Source: UBA4732 sp963823075
GTDB taxonomy: Bacteria; Planctomycetota; Planctomycetia; Gemmatales; Gemmataceae
Length of the DNA stretch: 64,000 nucleotides
Reading direction: 5' to 3'
Assembly (NCBI GenBank): GCA_963823075.1
Contig: CAWGKE010000001.1
Span: 806,001-870,000, forward strand
Shown: positions 36,254 through 45,419 of the stretch, one piece after another
Layout of the letters: each line of letters starts with the position of its first letter
Numbering within the stretch: the stretch's first letter is position 1
Notes under the pieces: generated by a model
What the model saw: only the letters and a program-made list of their open reading frames with translations
Database searches by the model: none
What the model was told of the DNA's origin: nothing
Made by a program: the position numbers and the translations under genes

Positions 36254-36320
36254 CTATGCAATCCTCCTGCTATCATAATGGCGGCGCGGGCCGTGAGCAG
36301 ATGCGCAGGAGCAATCCGCC

Positions 36321-36902
36321 GTGAATGCCGTGGCATGGTGGGACGGGGTCGCGATGGACGCCGTATTCCGGCTGCATCGGCCCTGGCTGGACCCCCTCGT
36401 GATCGGCGTCACGCAGCTCGGCGACTGGCAGTTCCTGCTGGTCGTGGTTCTCGCGGTCGTCGCCTTTTTGCTGATCCGACGGCGCCCGCGCACGGCGCTG
36501 ATCCTGGCCGCGGCCGCCCTGGCGGCGTTTCCGCTGAGCGAAGGCGTCAAGGTTCTGGTCGGGCGACCGCGGCCGGAAGTGCCGTGGCGGCTGATTGCCT
36601 TACCGTCCTCGTACAGCTTTCCCAGCGGCCATTCCCTGGAGTCGATGACGGTTTACGGCGCGCTGGCGCTGACCCTTGGCCGGCGATTGCGGGGACGGCG
36701 GTTCCGTGTGATGGCGCTCGCGCTCTGCGTCGCCCTGCCGCTGCTGATCGGCTTCAGCCGCGTCTACCTCGGCGTCCACTATCCCACCGACGTGCTGGCC
36801 GGCTGGGCGGCGGGGTTGGCCCTGGCGCTGCTGGCCGGCTGGGCGAATCGGCGGTGGGGCGGCCCGCTCAGTCCCGATCCGGGTCGAGCAGCGCCGGCTT
36901 GA
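36321..36902 (+). CDS. PAP2-family membrane phosphatase
   Basis: This 193-residue integral membrane protein has six helices and all three PAP2 motifs: KVLVGRPRP, SFPSGHSLE and SRVYLGVHYPTDVLAGW. Such enzymes remove phosphate from undecaprenyl pyrophosphate or phosphatidic/PG phosphate at the outer face of the membrane. Which substrate applies is not decided. The ISAs1 element ends 51 bases upstream. Its 3' end overlaps the convergent deacetylase-like gene by 35 bases. Confidence 0.9.
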   Translation: MNAVAWWDGVAMDAVFRLHRPWLDPLVIGVTQLGDWQFLLVVVLAVVAFLLIRRRPRTALILAAAALAAFPLSEGVKVLVGRPRPEVPWRLIALPSSYSFPSGHSLESMTVYGALALTLGRRLRGRRFRVMALALCVALPLLIGFSRVYLGVHYPTDVLAGWAAGLALALLAGWANRRWGGPLSPDPGRAAPA

Positions 36903-38376
36903 GCGTCCACGCCTGGCGCTTCGCCAGCCGCATCATTTCCGGCGCGTGGAAGCCCGGCGGAAAGATCACCCAGCCCCACAGCTTCGGATCGTCGTCGGAG
37001 ACGCGCTCGGCCGCCTTGAGCGTCGCCGGCTTGATCTCGATCGCGTCCGGCGGCGGCTTGCCGTCGAGCAGGTCGCGCGCGACTGCGGCCAGCGACCGCA
37101 GGTACGCTTCCGGCGGGACCGGCTGCGAGCCGAGCCAGACCGTTCCGGGAACACGGCCCTGCTTGCGGAGGTAGTCGGCCACGTCGGCGGCGGTGCGGCC
37201 GAACTGGCTCCAGTCCGTCGTGACGCCGCCCTCGGGCAGCGCCGGCGAATCGCTCGTCGGGCCGTAGGGCGTGTCCTTCAATTGCAGCGCGTCCGGCGTC
37301 CGCCCGGCGGCGCGTTCCGCCACGTATTCGTCGAGCAGAGAGAACACCTCGGAAGCAGACAGGCTATAGTCGTTATTGCGTTGAAAGGAAACGTCGTCGC
37401 CGACGGCCGCGGCGATCGCTTTGAGTTCGGCCGCCGTGAACTTGCGGCCGCGCGCCCGATCGCGGTAGAGCTTGGCCGCCTCCGACGCCGTGATGAATTG
37501 CACGTCGCTGAAGCGCTTGATGAAGCGAATCCAGGTCTCGAAACTCTCATAAGCCGTCTTCGTTTCTTCCGCCGACTTCTGCGGCGGCAGCTTCCACTGC
37601 TCGCGCGGCGGGTTGGCGCCCTTGGCGAAATTGACGCCGTCCCAGAACTGCTTGTGGACGAACTCGCAGGGGTGGTAGAAGATGCTGACCACGCCGCCGC
37701 CCTCGGCCAGGAGCGCCTTGTGGGCCTCGGTGAAACGGTCCTCCGCCTGCTGCTCCGCCGGCAGGCCGGTCAGGTCGGTCCTCATGATATGGTCGAGGTT
37801 GTAAAGGTTCAGAACGCCGTCGTAGTAGCAGGGCTTGCCGTCGAGGCCGAAGTGCTTTCCGGCGTCGAGGTAGACGCCCATGCCCCACTTCCGCATGGCC
37901 CCATAGCTCTGCGGCCCCCATGAGCTGCCCGGCTGGCCGTAGCAACTCGGCGCCCGGCCGAAGATGCGCTCCACGTCGTCGCGGCCCGGCCCCTCGCGCC
38001 GGTCGAACTCGGCCACCCCCTCGTCCCAGCCGAGCGTCGAAAGGTACATGGCCGGGCTGGGCTGAACGCTGTGCCAGTTGGAGTGATAGCCGATCTCATG
38101 TTTCTTCAAAGCGGCGATCACGTCGTCGCGCTTGCGGCGCTCCAGGGTGCGGGCTTTTTCGCCGACGACCTTGAACGTGGCCCGAATCCCTTCGTCGGTG
38201 AGGAAGTTCGCCAGGTGCAGGGCCGCGTCGTCGTCGGCCGGCAGGATGTAATCTTCGGTGTCGAACCAGAGGATGACGTAGACCTTCGCGGCCGGCGCTT
38301 CGGCCCACGAGGCCAGCGGAAAGACGAGCAGCACGAACAGCGCCAGCACGAGCCGGCGCGACAGTCGGATGGACAT
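36868..38376 (-). CDS. Secreted polysaccharide-deacetylase-like protein
   Basis: The 502-residue protein has a signal peptide (residues 1-25) and an NodB-type start: WFDTEDYILPADD (the Asp pair), IRATFKVVGEKA and the metal His pair GYHSNWHSV. The first ~300 residues follow the deacetylase fold. The C-terminal ~190 residues carry an unassigned all-helical part. The spacing of the second half of the NodB site is unusual, so deacetylase activity is inferred, not certain. The gene runs convergent with PAP2. Confidence 0.75.
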   Translation of the reverse strand: MSIRLSRRLVLALFVLLVFPLASWAEAPAAKVYVILWFDTEDYILPADDDAALHLANFLTDEGIRATFKVVGEKARTLERRKRDDVIAALKKHEIGYHSNWHSVQPSPAMYLSTLGWDEGVAEFDRREGPGRDDVERIFGRAPSCYGQPGSSWGPQSYGAMRKWGMGVYLDAGKHFGLDGKPCYYDGVLNLYNLDHIMRTDLTGLPAEQQAEDRFTEAHKALLAEGGGVVSIFYHPCEFVHKQFWDGVNFAKGANPPREQWKLPPQKSAEETKTAYESFETWIRFIKRFSDVQFITASEAAKLYRDRARGRKFTAAELKAIAAAVGDDVSFQRNNDYSLSASEVFSLLDEYVAERAAGRTPDALQLKDTPYGPTSDSPALPEGGVTTDWSQFGRTAADVADYLRKQGRVPGTVWLGSQPVPPEAYLRSLAAVARDLLDGKPPPDAIEIKPATLKAAERVSDDDPKLWGWVIFPPGFHAPEMMRLAKRQAWTLKPALLDPDRD

Positions 38377-38421
38377 GGCGGATCCCCCCCTCGGAAAACC
38401 GATGTTCGGCGACGGAATTCA

Positions 38422-39153
38422 TCAGCTCAGTCGCAGCTTCCGGCAGGCATCGACGTAGGTGGATTCAAGATTGACCGGCAAACAAAGCTCGGCGTTGAGC
38501 GCCAGCGGCAGCACGGGCAGCGCTTGGCCGACGGCCAGCGGCGTCAGCCAGACGTCGGTCTGGTCCGCTTCGTCGCGGCGGATCGGCCGGTAGGCCGCCG
38601 CATACAAGGGCGGGTTCGCCGGAAACAAAAGCGGAGCGGCGTCGGGCAGCAGGCGGACGATCTCGTCATGCAGGTTGCCGCCGCGGCTGGTCACGATGTC
38701 CACGACGATAAGGCCGATACCTTGACACAGGTAGCTGGCGCACTTGACGGCGAAGGCGCGGCGGTAGTCGGCGCGGTCCTTGTTGGACGGGCTGACCAGC
38801 ACGATGGCGCCGACCAGCCGCGGGCCGGTTTCCGTACCGATGACCTGCACCTCGAATGCGTCGGGGAAGGCGTTCGGCATCACCAGCGTCGGCGCGGGCG
38901 GCGCCCAGGTGCGCGCCGGCAAGACGGCGATTGCTCCGGACGAGGCAGCGTTTCCGGGCGCCGAGGCGCCGTTGAATGGAGCGACATCGATCTCGACGCG
39001 GGCCCCGACGTGAACGTGCGGCTCCGCGAAGTATCGTGGCGGCAACAGCGTCTGGTTCAACTCGTCCACCAGCGCGTTGGCCCATTTCGAGTGGAAGCCT
39101 TCCCAGTGGCGCTCCTCGCTGAGCGGCGGATGAAAATGATCGAGCAGAGGCAT
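38422..39153 (-). CDS. DUF4058-family protein (copy 2)
   Basis: This 243-residue paralogue of the 30925 gene shares the MPLLDHFHPP start, EIDVAPFN, IVLVSPSNKDRADYRR, CASYLCQGIGLIVVDIV and the ending. The SP-x-NK motif is kept while the Glu in VELVSP becomes Val in IVLVSP. If the motif is catalytic, this copy may be altered. The start at 39153 is supported by alignment with copy 1. It is divergent from the DUF1080 gene. Confidence 0.82.
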   Translation of the reverse strand: MPLLDHFHPPLSEERHWEGFHSKWANALVDELNQTLLPPRYFAEPHVHVGARVEIDVAPFNGASAPGNAASSGAIAVLPARTWAPPAPTLVMPNAFPDAFEVQVIGTETGPRLVGAIVLVSPSNKDRADYRRAFAVKCASYLCQGIGLIVVDIVTSRGGNLHDEIVRLLPDAAPLLFPANPPLYAAAYRPIRRDEADQTDVWLTPLAVGQALPVLPLALNAELCLPVNLESTYVDACRKLRLS

Positions 39154-39324
39154 GAGGGTTCTCCGCAACACGGCCGTGTCCCGGGCGTTATTGTAACACC
39201 CGGCGCGGCGCGCGCCGGAAAACTCGTTGCATCGCGCCGGTCCCGCTGGTACCTTCGCGCCGGCGCCGCGCCGGCCGACCGTCGCGCCGGACGGGCCGTC
39301 TTCTCTCTCCCCTGGAGGTGCATC

Positions 39325-40065
39325 ATGCAACGCTTGTGGTTCCCCGCCCTCGCACTATCGTGCGGTCTGGGGCTGGTGCTGGCCGTCTCCGCCGTCCCGG
39401 CCGCCGACAAAGACGCCCCGGTCGTGCCGCCGCGCCAGGGCAAATCGGAGACGATCCAGCTCTTCGACGGCAAGACCCTCGACGGTTGGGAGGGCGACAA
39501 GGACCACTGGTCCGTAGAGAACGGCGAGATCGTCGGCAAGAGCCAGGGGTCGCTCGGGGCCAGCACCTACCTGCTGACCAAGAAGACGTTCACCGATTTC
39601 CGCCTCGTCGTGACAGGCAAGCTGGTCCAGTCGGAGACGCACTCGGGCGTCTGTTTCTGGGGCAAACCGGCCCCGGAGAAGGGCGACGAGTTCCCCAAGG
39701 CGCCGGAAAAGGCCATCCCCTACACCTACGGCGGGCATCTGGTCATGTTCCCGTCCGGCTGGGGCATGTGGGACCTGTACCGCCGCGAGAACGGCCTCGG
39801 CGTGGACGCCGGACCGGGCAAGAAGGCCGGCGAAGGCAAGCAGCACGACTGGAACCAGCTGGAGATCCTGGCCCAGGGCAATCGCATCCGCGCGGCCGCC
39901 AACGGCGTGCAGATCATCGACTGGCGCGACCCGAAGCCGGACCTCATTCACGAGGCCCCGATCGGTCTTCAACTGCACGCCAATAAAGATCCGGAAGAGG
40001 TGCGATTCAAGGACATAACGGTAACGACCTTCCCGCCGGAGGACAAGCTGCTGACGGTGAAGTGA
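39325..40065 (+). CDS. Secreted DUF1080 (3-keto-disaccharide hydrolase) protein
   Basis: This 246-residue protein has a signal peptide (residues 1-25) and one DUF1080 beta-sandwich: IQLFDGKTLDGWEGD, the central ENGEIVGKS and DFRLVVTGKL, and the end IGLQLHANKDPEEVRFKDI. DUF1080 domains bind or split sugars and are greatly expanded in planctomycetes. GGAGGTG stands before the ATG at 39325. A large palindrome (40075-40139) follows and may end the transcript. Confidence 0.88.
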   Translation: MQRLWFPALALSCGLGLVLAVSAVPAADKDAPVVPPRQGKSETIQLFDGKTLDGWEGDKDHWSVENGEIVGKSQGSLGASTYLLTKKTFTDFRLVVTGKLVQSETHSGVCFWGKPAPEKGDEFPKAPEKAIPYTYGGHLVMFPSGWGMWDLYRRENGLGVDAGPGKKAGEGKQHDWNQLEILAQGNRIRAAANGVQIIDWRDPKPDLIHEAPIGLQLHANKDPEEVRFKDITVTTFPPEDKLLTVK

Positions 40066-40074
40066 GCGCGGCTA

Positions 40075-40139
40075 TCGGAGCCGCGACCGTAAGGGAGCGC
40101 TTTTTAGCGAAGACCGCTCCCTCACGGTCGCGGCTCCGA
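40075..40139. repeat. 65-bp palindrome between convergent DUF1080 and acyl-CoA synthetase genes
   Basis: Arms 40075-40099 and 40115-40139 pair over 25 bases with one mismatch around a T5-containing loop. The core GAGCCGCGACCGT is shared with 28270-28331 and partly with 25381-25438. Confidence 0.85.
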
Positions 40140-40175
40140 CGGTTCGCGGCTAACCGGCCACATCCGCCACGTTGT

Positions 40176-41873
40176 TCACTCCCGGTACAGTTCCTCCACC
40201 TGCCGGGCGTGGCGCTCCAGCACGACGTTGCGGCGCAGTTTCAGGCTCACCGTCAGCTCGTCCGCCGCCACGCTGAACGGACGCGGCAGGATCACGAACT
40301 TCTTGACCTGCTCCGCGGGCGACAGGTCCGTCAGCGCCGCTCCTACCCGGCGCTCCAGCAGGCCGTACACCTCCGGCCGCGCCGCCCATTCTTCCGGCTC
40401 GCCTTCGAGCGCGACGCCCTCCTGATGCAGCTCCCGGCGGACGTTGTCCCACGCGGGAACCAGCAGCGCGCACAGATAGTTGCGCCCCTCGCCGCACACC
40501 ACGGCCTGATCGATGCACGGCTCGGCCAACAGCAGCCCCTCCACGCAAGCCGGCGCGACCTTCTTGCCGTTGGACAACACCAGAAGGTCCTTTTTACGAC
40601 CCGTAATGCGCAGGAATCCGTCGGCGTCCAGCTCGCCGAGGTCGCCGGTGCAAAGCCAGCCGTCGCGGATCGCTTCCGCCGTCGCCGCCGGGTCGTTCCA
40701 GTAGCCCTTCATGACGTTCGGCCCGCGCGTCAGCACCTCGCCGTCCGGCCCGATGCGCACCTCCACGCCCGGCAACGCCCGGCCGACGGTGTCCAGTTTG
40801 TACCGGTTGGGGCAGTTGAATGAGATGATCGGCGCCGCCTCCGTCAGGCCGTAGCCTTGCAACACGAGCAGCCCCGCCTCGTGGTAGGCCCGCGCGATCG
40901 CCGGAGGGAGCGGCGCCCCGCCGGAATTCATCCAGGCGATGCGTGGGCCGAACACCCGGCGCAGCCGGCGTCCCGTCTCCGCCGCGTCGGCCGTGCCCAC
41001 CGACGTGAGCAACTTTTCATAGAAGCGCGGGACGGATGCGAAGTGGGTCGGCCGCACCTCGTCCAGGTTCTGCACCAATGCGTCGGCGGACTCCGCCAGG
41101 GCGACCGGCGTTCCCGACGCCATGCAGATGTAATGGTCCACGGTGCGGGCGTAGATATGCGTCAGCGGCAGCCAGTTCAGCACCAGATCGCCCGATCCGT
41201 AGGGCATCACCTCCAGCGCCGCCAGGCTGTTGCTCAGCAGGTTGCCGTGCGTCAGCATGACGCCCTTCGGATCGCCGGTCGTGCCAGAGGTGTATATGAT
41301 CGTGGCCAGGTCGTCCGGCCCCAATTTCTCCTCGCGGCATCGCAATTCCGCTGCCAGCCGCGGCAGCGCCCGCCGGCCGCGCTGCAGGAACGAGCGCCAC
41401 GACAGCACTTCTCCCCTCTCCCCGGGCGGGAGAGGGGCGGGGGTGAGGGAGGGCGACTCGCCGTCCATCAGCACGACGCCGCGCAGCTCCGGCAATTCGG
41501 AGCGAATTTGTCGCACCTTGTCGAGCTGGGCGTGCGTGGAGACGATCAGCCAACGGACGCCGGCGTCGTGAAGCTGGAAGTGGACCTGGCGGGCGGTGAG
41601 TGGGGCGTGCGGCGGCACGTTGACGGCGGCGGCGGCGAGGATGGCCATGTCGGCGATCAGCCATTCGACGCGGTTCTCTGCCAGCAGACCGACGCGGTCG
41701 CCGGGCGCGACGCCGGCCTCGATCAGGGCCGCGGCGGCGGCCAGCGACTCAGCCCGGTAGTCGTCCCAGTTCAGGTCGTGGTAGAGGCCGTGGCGCTTGA
41801 AGCGCAGGGCGGGGCGCGGTCCCAAACGCTCGGCCTGCCGGCGGTGCAGCTCGGCGAGGTTGCGGTAGATCAT
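40176..41873 (-). CDS. Long-chain acyl-CoA synthetase (AMP-forming)
   Basis: The 565-residue enzyme activates fatty acids. Its ATP motif IIYTSGTTGDPKGVMLTH, LPLTHIYART, GYGLTEAAP, WLCTGDLGELDADGFLRITGRKKD and a late Lys in DELTVSLKLRR fit the FadD15-like group. Around residue 142-156 it has a Pro-rich insert (PSLTPAPLPPGERGEV), the product of a palindrome read in frame at about 41405-41455. The chain-length range cannot be told. The gene may supply acyl-CoA to the ole pathway, but they are 20 kb apart. Confidence 0.9.
   Translation of the reverse strand: MIYRNLAELHRRQAERLGPRPALRFKRHGLYHDLNWDDYRAESLAAAAALIEAGVAPGDRVGLLAENRVEWLIADMAILAAAAVNVPPHAPLTARQVHFQLHDAGVRWLIVSTHAQLDKVRQIRSELPELRGVVLMDGESPSLTPAPLPPGERGEVLSWRSFLQRGRRALPRLAAELRCREEKLGPDDLATIIYTSGTTGDPKGVMLTHGNLLSNSLAALEVMPYGSGDLVLNWLPLTHIYARTVDHYICMASGTPVALAESADALVQNLDEVRPTHFASVPRFYEKLLTSVGTADAAETGRRLRRVFGPRIAWMNSGGAPLPPAIARAYHEAGLLVLQGYGLTEAAPIISFNCPNRYKLDTVGRALPGVEVRIGPDGEVLTRGPNVMKGYWNDPAATAEAIRDGWLCTGDLGELDADGFLRITGRKKDLLVLSNGKKVAPACVEGLLLAEPCIDQAVVCGEGRNYLCALLVPAWDNVRRELHQEGVALEGEPEEWAARPEVYGLLERRVGAALTDLSPAEQVKKFVILPRPFSVAADELTVSLKLRRNVVLERHARQVEELYRE
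41413..41437. repeat. Palindrome core inside the acyl-CoA synthetase gene
   Basis: CCCCTCTCCC and GGGAGAGGGG are perfect 10-base arms around CGGGC. The wider element, read on the minus strand, yields the Pro-rich insert LTPAPLPPGERGE, a motif familiar from translated intergenic repeats in other genomes. Confidence 0.75.
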
Positions 41874-42060
41874 GCCACGGCCTCCGCGGGTAAGGGCGAG
41901 CGGCCGGCGGGAACCGGCCGGTGCGTCATCTTATCACCGAAGGAAGACTGCACCAGTGCCCTTACGATGGTCGCTCGCCGCGGTCGCTTGACCTTCGCCC
42001 CGCGCCGCTTTAAGATCAAGAGATAACGGTTGGTGCGCACTTCTCTGGGAGGTAATGGCA

Positions 42061-43227
42061 ATGCGTTACGGGTTCCGCCTCTTCCTCATGGGAGCCCTGG
42101 GCGCGGCAGCGTGCGCCCTGACGGCGCGGGCCGCCGACGGCGATCGCGTCACCTTCGACACCCTCGACGGCGTCACCCTCGAAGGTCACTTCTACAAATC
42201 CGACGTGAAGGACGGGGCCAAGGACAAGAACGCCACGGTCCTGCTTCTGCACAACTTCGGCAAGAGCGGCGGCGGCAGCAACCAGGACAACTGGGACGCC
42301 CTGGCCCAGGCGCTCTCCGAGGACGGCTACTCCGTCCTCAGCTTCGATTTCCGCGGCTTCGGCAACAGCCACAAGGTCAGCAAGGACTTCTGGGACCCCA
42401 TCAAGGGACGACACAACCGCGAGTTGATGCCCCAGCTCGCCAACAAGAACCCGCCGCCGGACACAATCGAACACAAAGACTTTGACGGCCGGTCGAGCGA
42501 GTACTATCCCTACCTCGTCAACGACATCGCCGCCGCCAAGACCTACCTGGACAAGCACAGCGGCAACGGCCAGGCCAACTCCTCCAACCTGATCCTCGTC
42601 GGGGCCGGCGAGGGCGCCACGATCGGCGCCATGTGGATGGAGTCCCAGTGGCACCTCCAGAAGATCAGCGGCATCGACCCGAAGACCGGGCGGCCGACGC
42701 TCGACGAGCCGGAAGGGCGGGACGTGGCCGGCGCCGTATGGCTGGACCTCAGCCCCAAGCTCGGCGAGCGCGAGATACGGGGCGCCGTCCATACCTGGAT
42801 TGTGGACGTGTCCGGGACCAATAAGGTGCCGATGGCGTTCGTTTACGGCAAGGACAACGAATCGGCCGAGTCCCTGGCCAAGACGCAGTTGAGCGGGATC
42901 GAGGCCCGGGTGCGACGCGAGAATCCAGGTTGGAACGAAGATCAAATCAAAGGCCGGCTGCAATTCACCGACGTCAAGGCGATCCCCGGCACCAAGCTGG
43001 GCGGCAGCCAGCTGCTCGGCGTCGGCGACACGCAGGCCTTCATCAAGAAGTATGTGGACCGAGTGATGGACGACCGCGGGCCCCGAGATCCCCGCGCGCG
43101 CGATATCAAGATGGACACCTTCCTTTGGAGCTTTCCCGGCGAGCGCGTCCCCCAGGAGGCTAAACTACCGGGCGAGGATAGCATTCACCTCGTGCCGGTG
43201 AATCTGTTCATGCACTCCGGCGGTTGA
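42061..43227 (+). CDS. Secreted alpha/beta-hydrolase-fold protein lacking the nucleophile
   Basis: This 388-residue protein has a signal peptide (residues 1-24) and an alpha/beta-hydrolase core: ATVLLLHNFGKSGGG (oxyanion region), VLSFDFRGFGNSH, and a nucleophile elbow that reads VGAGEGATIG. The usual GxSxG serine is replaced by Glu. No alternative Ser is close. This suggests a binding or structural role, or a changed chemistry. The start at 42061 is chosen because GGGAGG is 8 bases upstream; ATG 42055 is too near. Its end overlaps the convergent xer gene by 20 bases. Confidence 0.72.
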   Translation: MRYGFRLFLMGALGAAACALTARAADGDRVTFDTLDGVTLEGHFYKSDVKDGAKDKNATVLLLHNFGKSGGGSNQDNWDALAQALSEDGYSVLSFDFRGFGNSHKVSKDFWDPIKGRHNRELMPQLANKNPPPDTIEHKDFDGRSSEYYPYLVNDIAAAKTYLDKHSGNGQANSSNLILVGAGEGATIGAMWMESQWHLQKISGIDPKTGRPTLDEPEGRDVAGAVWLDLSPKLGEREIRGAVHTWIVDVSGTNKVPMAFVYGKDNESAESLAKTQLSGIEARVRRENPGWNEDQIKGRLQFTDVKAIPGTKLGGSQLLGVGDTQAFIKKYVDRVMDDRGPRDPRARDIKMDTFLWSFPGERVPQEAKLPGEDSIHLVPVNLFMHSGG

Positions 43228-44230
43228 TCTCCTCCGCCGAAGGCGCATCACTACCTTTCGCGATCTCTGACGGCCCGCCTGTCCCCACAGGCGGGCCGTC
43301 CTGTTTCCCGCCGCGCGGGTGGAACTTCTCGTGGATGGCCCGTAGTCGCTCGCGGTCCACGTGGGTGTACTGCTGCGTGGTGCGGATGTTGGCGTGGCCG
43401 AGCAGTTCCTGCACCGTGCGCAGGTCGGCGCCGCCGGCCAGCAGGTGCGTGGCGAAGCTGTGGCGCAGCGTGTGCGGACTCGCCTTGGCGTTGAGGCCGG
43501 CCCGGCGGACGTATTTCTTTACCAGCACCCAGAGCATGACGCGCGTCAGCCCTCGACCGCCGCGGCTGACGAACACCCACGGCGCGTCCGGCGTGTGCAG
43601 CGTCAGGCGCGGCCGCAGCCCCTCCAGGTAGGCGCGGAGGGCGTTGATCGCCATGCGGCCCAGCGGCACGATGCGCTGCTTGCTCCCCTTGCCGAAGCAC
43701 TTGCAAAAGCCGGAATCCAGGTATGTATCCTCCAGCCTGAGCTTGACCACTTCCGACGCCCGGCCGCCGGTGGCGTACATCGTTTCGAGGATGGCCCGGT
43801 CGCGCAGGAAGAAGCGGTCGAGCGATTGCGGCGCCTCCAGCAGCTTCACGATGCTCTCGGGGCTTAGCACCTGCGGGATGCGCTCCCACAGCGACGGCGA
43901 ACTGAGCAGCTCGACGGTGCTTTCGTTGGTGCGCTCCTCCATGCGTAAGAAGCGATAAAAGACCTTTAATGAGACCAGATGCCGGGCCACGCTGGGCGGG
44001 GCGAGATTCTCGGCGCGGAGGAATTCGAGGTAGTGGGTGAGGTCGCGGAGCGTGGGGTGGAGGTAATCGGTGAGGCCGGCGCCGGCGACCCATCCGGCGA
44101 AGCGGTCGAGGTCGCGGCCGTAGGCCAGGAGCGTGTTGACGGCCAGGCCGCGCTCGGCCTGGATGTAGTGGCGGAAAGCTTGCAGGTCGTCGGACAGGGC
44201 GGCGAAGTGCGCGGCGCGGTCGGATGGCAT
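43208..44230 (-). CDS. Tyrosine recombinase, XerC/XerD type
   Basis: The 340-residue recombinase has an N-terminal core-binding domain (FRHYIQAERGLAVNTLLAYGRDL) and the catalytic domain. The active-site residues are visible: Arg in TGGRASEVVKL, Lys in GKGSKQRIVPLG, HTLRHSFATHLL, LGHANIRTTQQYTHV with the nucleophile Tyr. This is the XerD pattern for chromosome dimer resolution, although the C-terminal tail (about 45 residues, partly encoded by a hairpin) is longer than usual. No phage genes or att site are near, so it is probably chromosomal. Confidence 0.88.
   Translation of the reverse strand: MPSDRAAHFAALSDDLQAFRHYIQAERGLAVNTLLAYGRDLDRFAGWVAGAGLTDYLHPTLRDLTHYLEFLRAENLAPPSVARHLVSLKVFYRFLRMEERTNESTVELLSSPSLWERIPQVLSPESIVKLLEAPQSLDRFFLRDRAILETMYATGGRASEVVKLRLEDTYLDSGFCKCFGKGSKQRIVPLGRMAINALRAYLEGLRPRLTLHTPDAPWVFVSRGGRGLTRVMLWVLVKKYVRRAGLNAKASPHTLRHSFATHLLAGGADLRTVQELLGHANIRTTQQYTHVDRERLRAIHEKFHPRGGKQDGPPVGTGGPSEIAKGSDAPSAEEINRRSA
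43269..43300. terminator. Perfect 14-bp hairpin inside the 3' end of the xer gene
   Basis: Arms 43269-43282 and 43287-43300 pair perfectly around a CCCC loop, followed by CTGTTT on the plus strand. It can terminate the plus-strand hydrolase gene that ends at 43227 while lying inside the coding sequence of xer (residues GGKQDGPPVGTGG). Confidence 0.6.
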
Positions 44231-44286
44231 GGCGAATCCCTTCGGTGCGGGGCATCCATTCCTTATCGGCAGAAGCCGGACAAGAA

Positions 44287-44403
44287 TTCACCGCGGAGAA
44301 CGCGGAGAGCGCAGAGAAGAAAAAGACAAGTGCCACAGAGATCGCGCAGCTTCCGCAATTTTCTCTTTCTTCTCTCCGCGCTCTCCGCGTTCTCCGCGGT
44401 GAA
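44287..44403. repeat. 117-bp element with 36-base inverted arms, between xer and dienelactone hydrolase genes
   Basis: The left arm 44287-44320 and the right arm ending 44403 (both TTCACCGCGGAGAACGCGG-type) are reverse complements apart from one extra base. About 48 AT-richer bases separate them. Purine-rich arms of this kind recur widely in environmental genomes. The right arm ends just before the stop codon of the dienelactone hydrolase gene. Confidence 0.8.
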
Positions 44404-44412
44404 ATGGCTTGT

Positions 44413-45197
<785 letters not shown>

Positions 45198-45419
45198 GAG
45201 AACCTCCTCGCCCGGAGAAAAAGCGATACCTCCTTCCTATCTTCCAGACAGGCCGGCGGCGCGGCAACCCGCGGGAAGCCGCCCTTACAAACCGCGCAAC
45301 CGATTCCTCTTGATCGCCCCGGCAAACTTTTCACCCGCGGCCATGAATCGCGCCCTGCCGCCACGCTCAGCTGCTGACGTACAATCGGAATGATGAACCA
45401 GGAACCAAGGAGGAAAGCC

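Larger units (their letters stand above)
35027..36269 (+). mobile_element. ISAs1-type insertion sequence (1,243 bp) with 10-bp target duplication
   Basis: The left end CAGGACGATTGCAAAGTC (35027-35044) matches the inverted right end (36252-36269) at 16 of 18 bases. Directly outside both ends is the same 10-mer, CTATCATAAT (35017-35026 and 36270-36279), the target duplication. The element carries one transposase gene. It inserted 42 bases before the PAP2 start codon, so it may affect that gene's expression. The intact 10-mers point to fairly recent insertion. Confidence 0.9.

Noticed and set aside
38071..39324. Long plus-strand open frame leading into the DUF1080 gene
   Set aside because: It is antisense to the deacetylase-like and DUF4058 genes, Arg/Gln-rich, and lacks a signal. 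The DUF1080 protein has its own signal peptide and RBS at 39325.
43208..44230. Xer recombinase as a phage or island integrase
   Set aside because: No phage genes, tRNA or att-like repeats are near it, and its motifs are those of the chromosomal XerC/D group.
44287..44403. Insertion sequence remnant
   Set aside because: No ORF or target duplication is visible. The long matched arms fit a palindromic repeat better.
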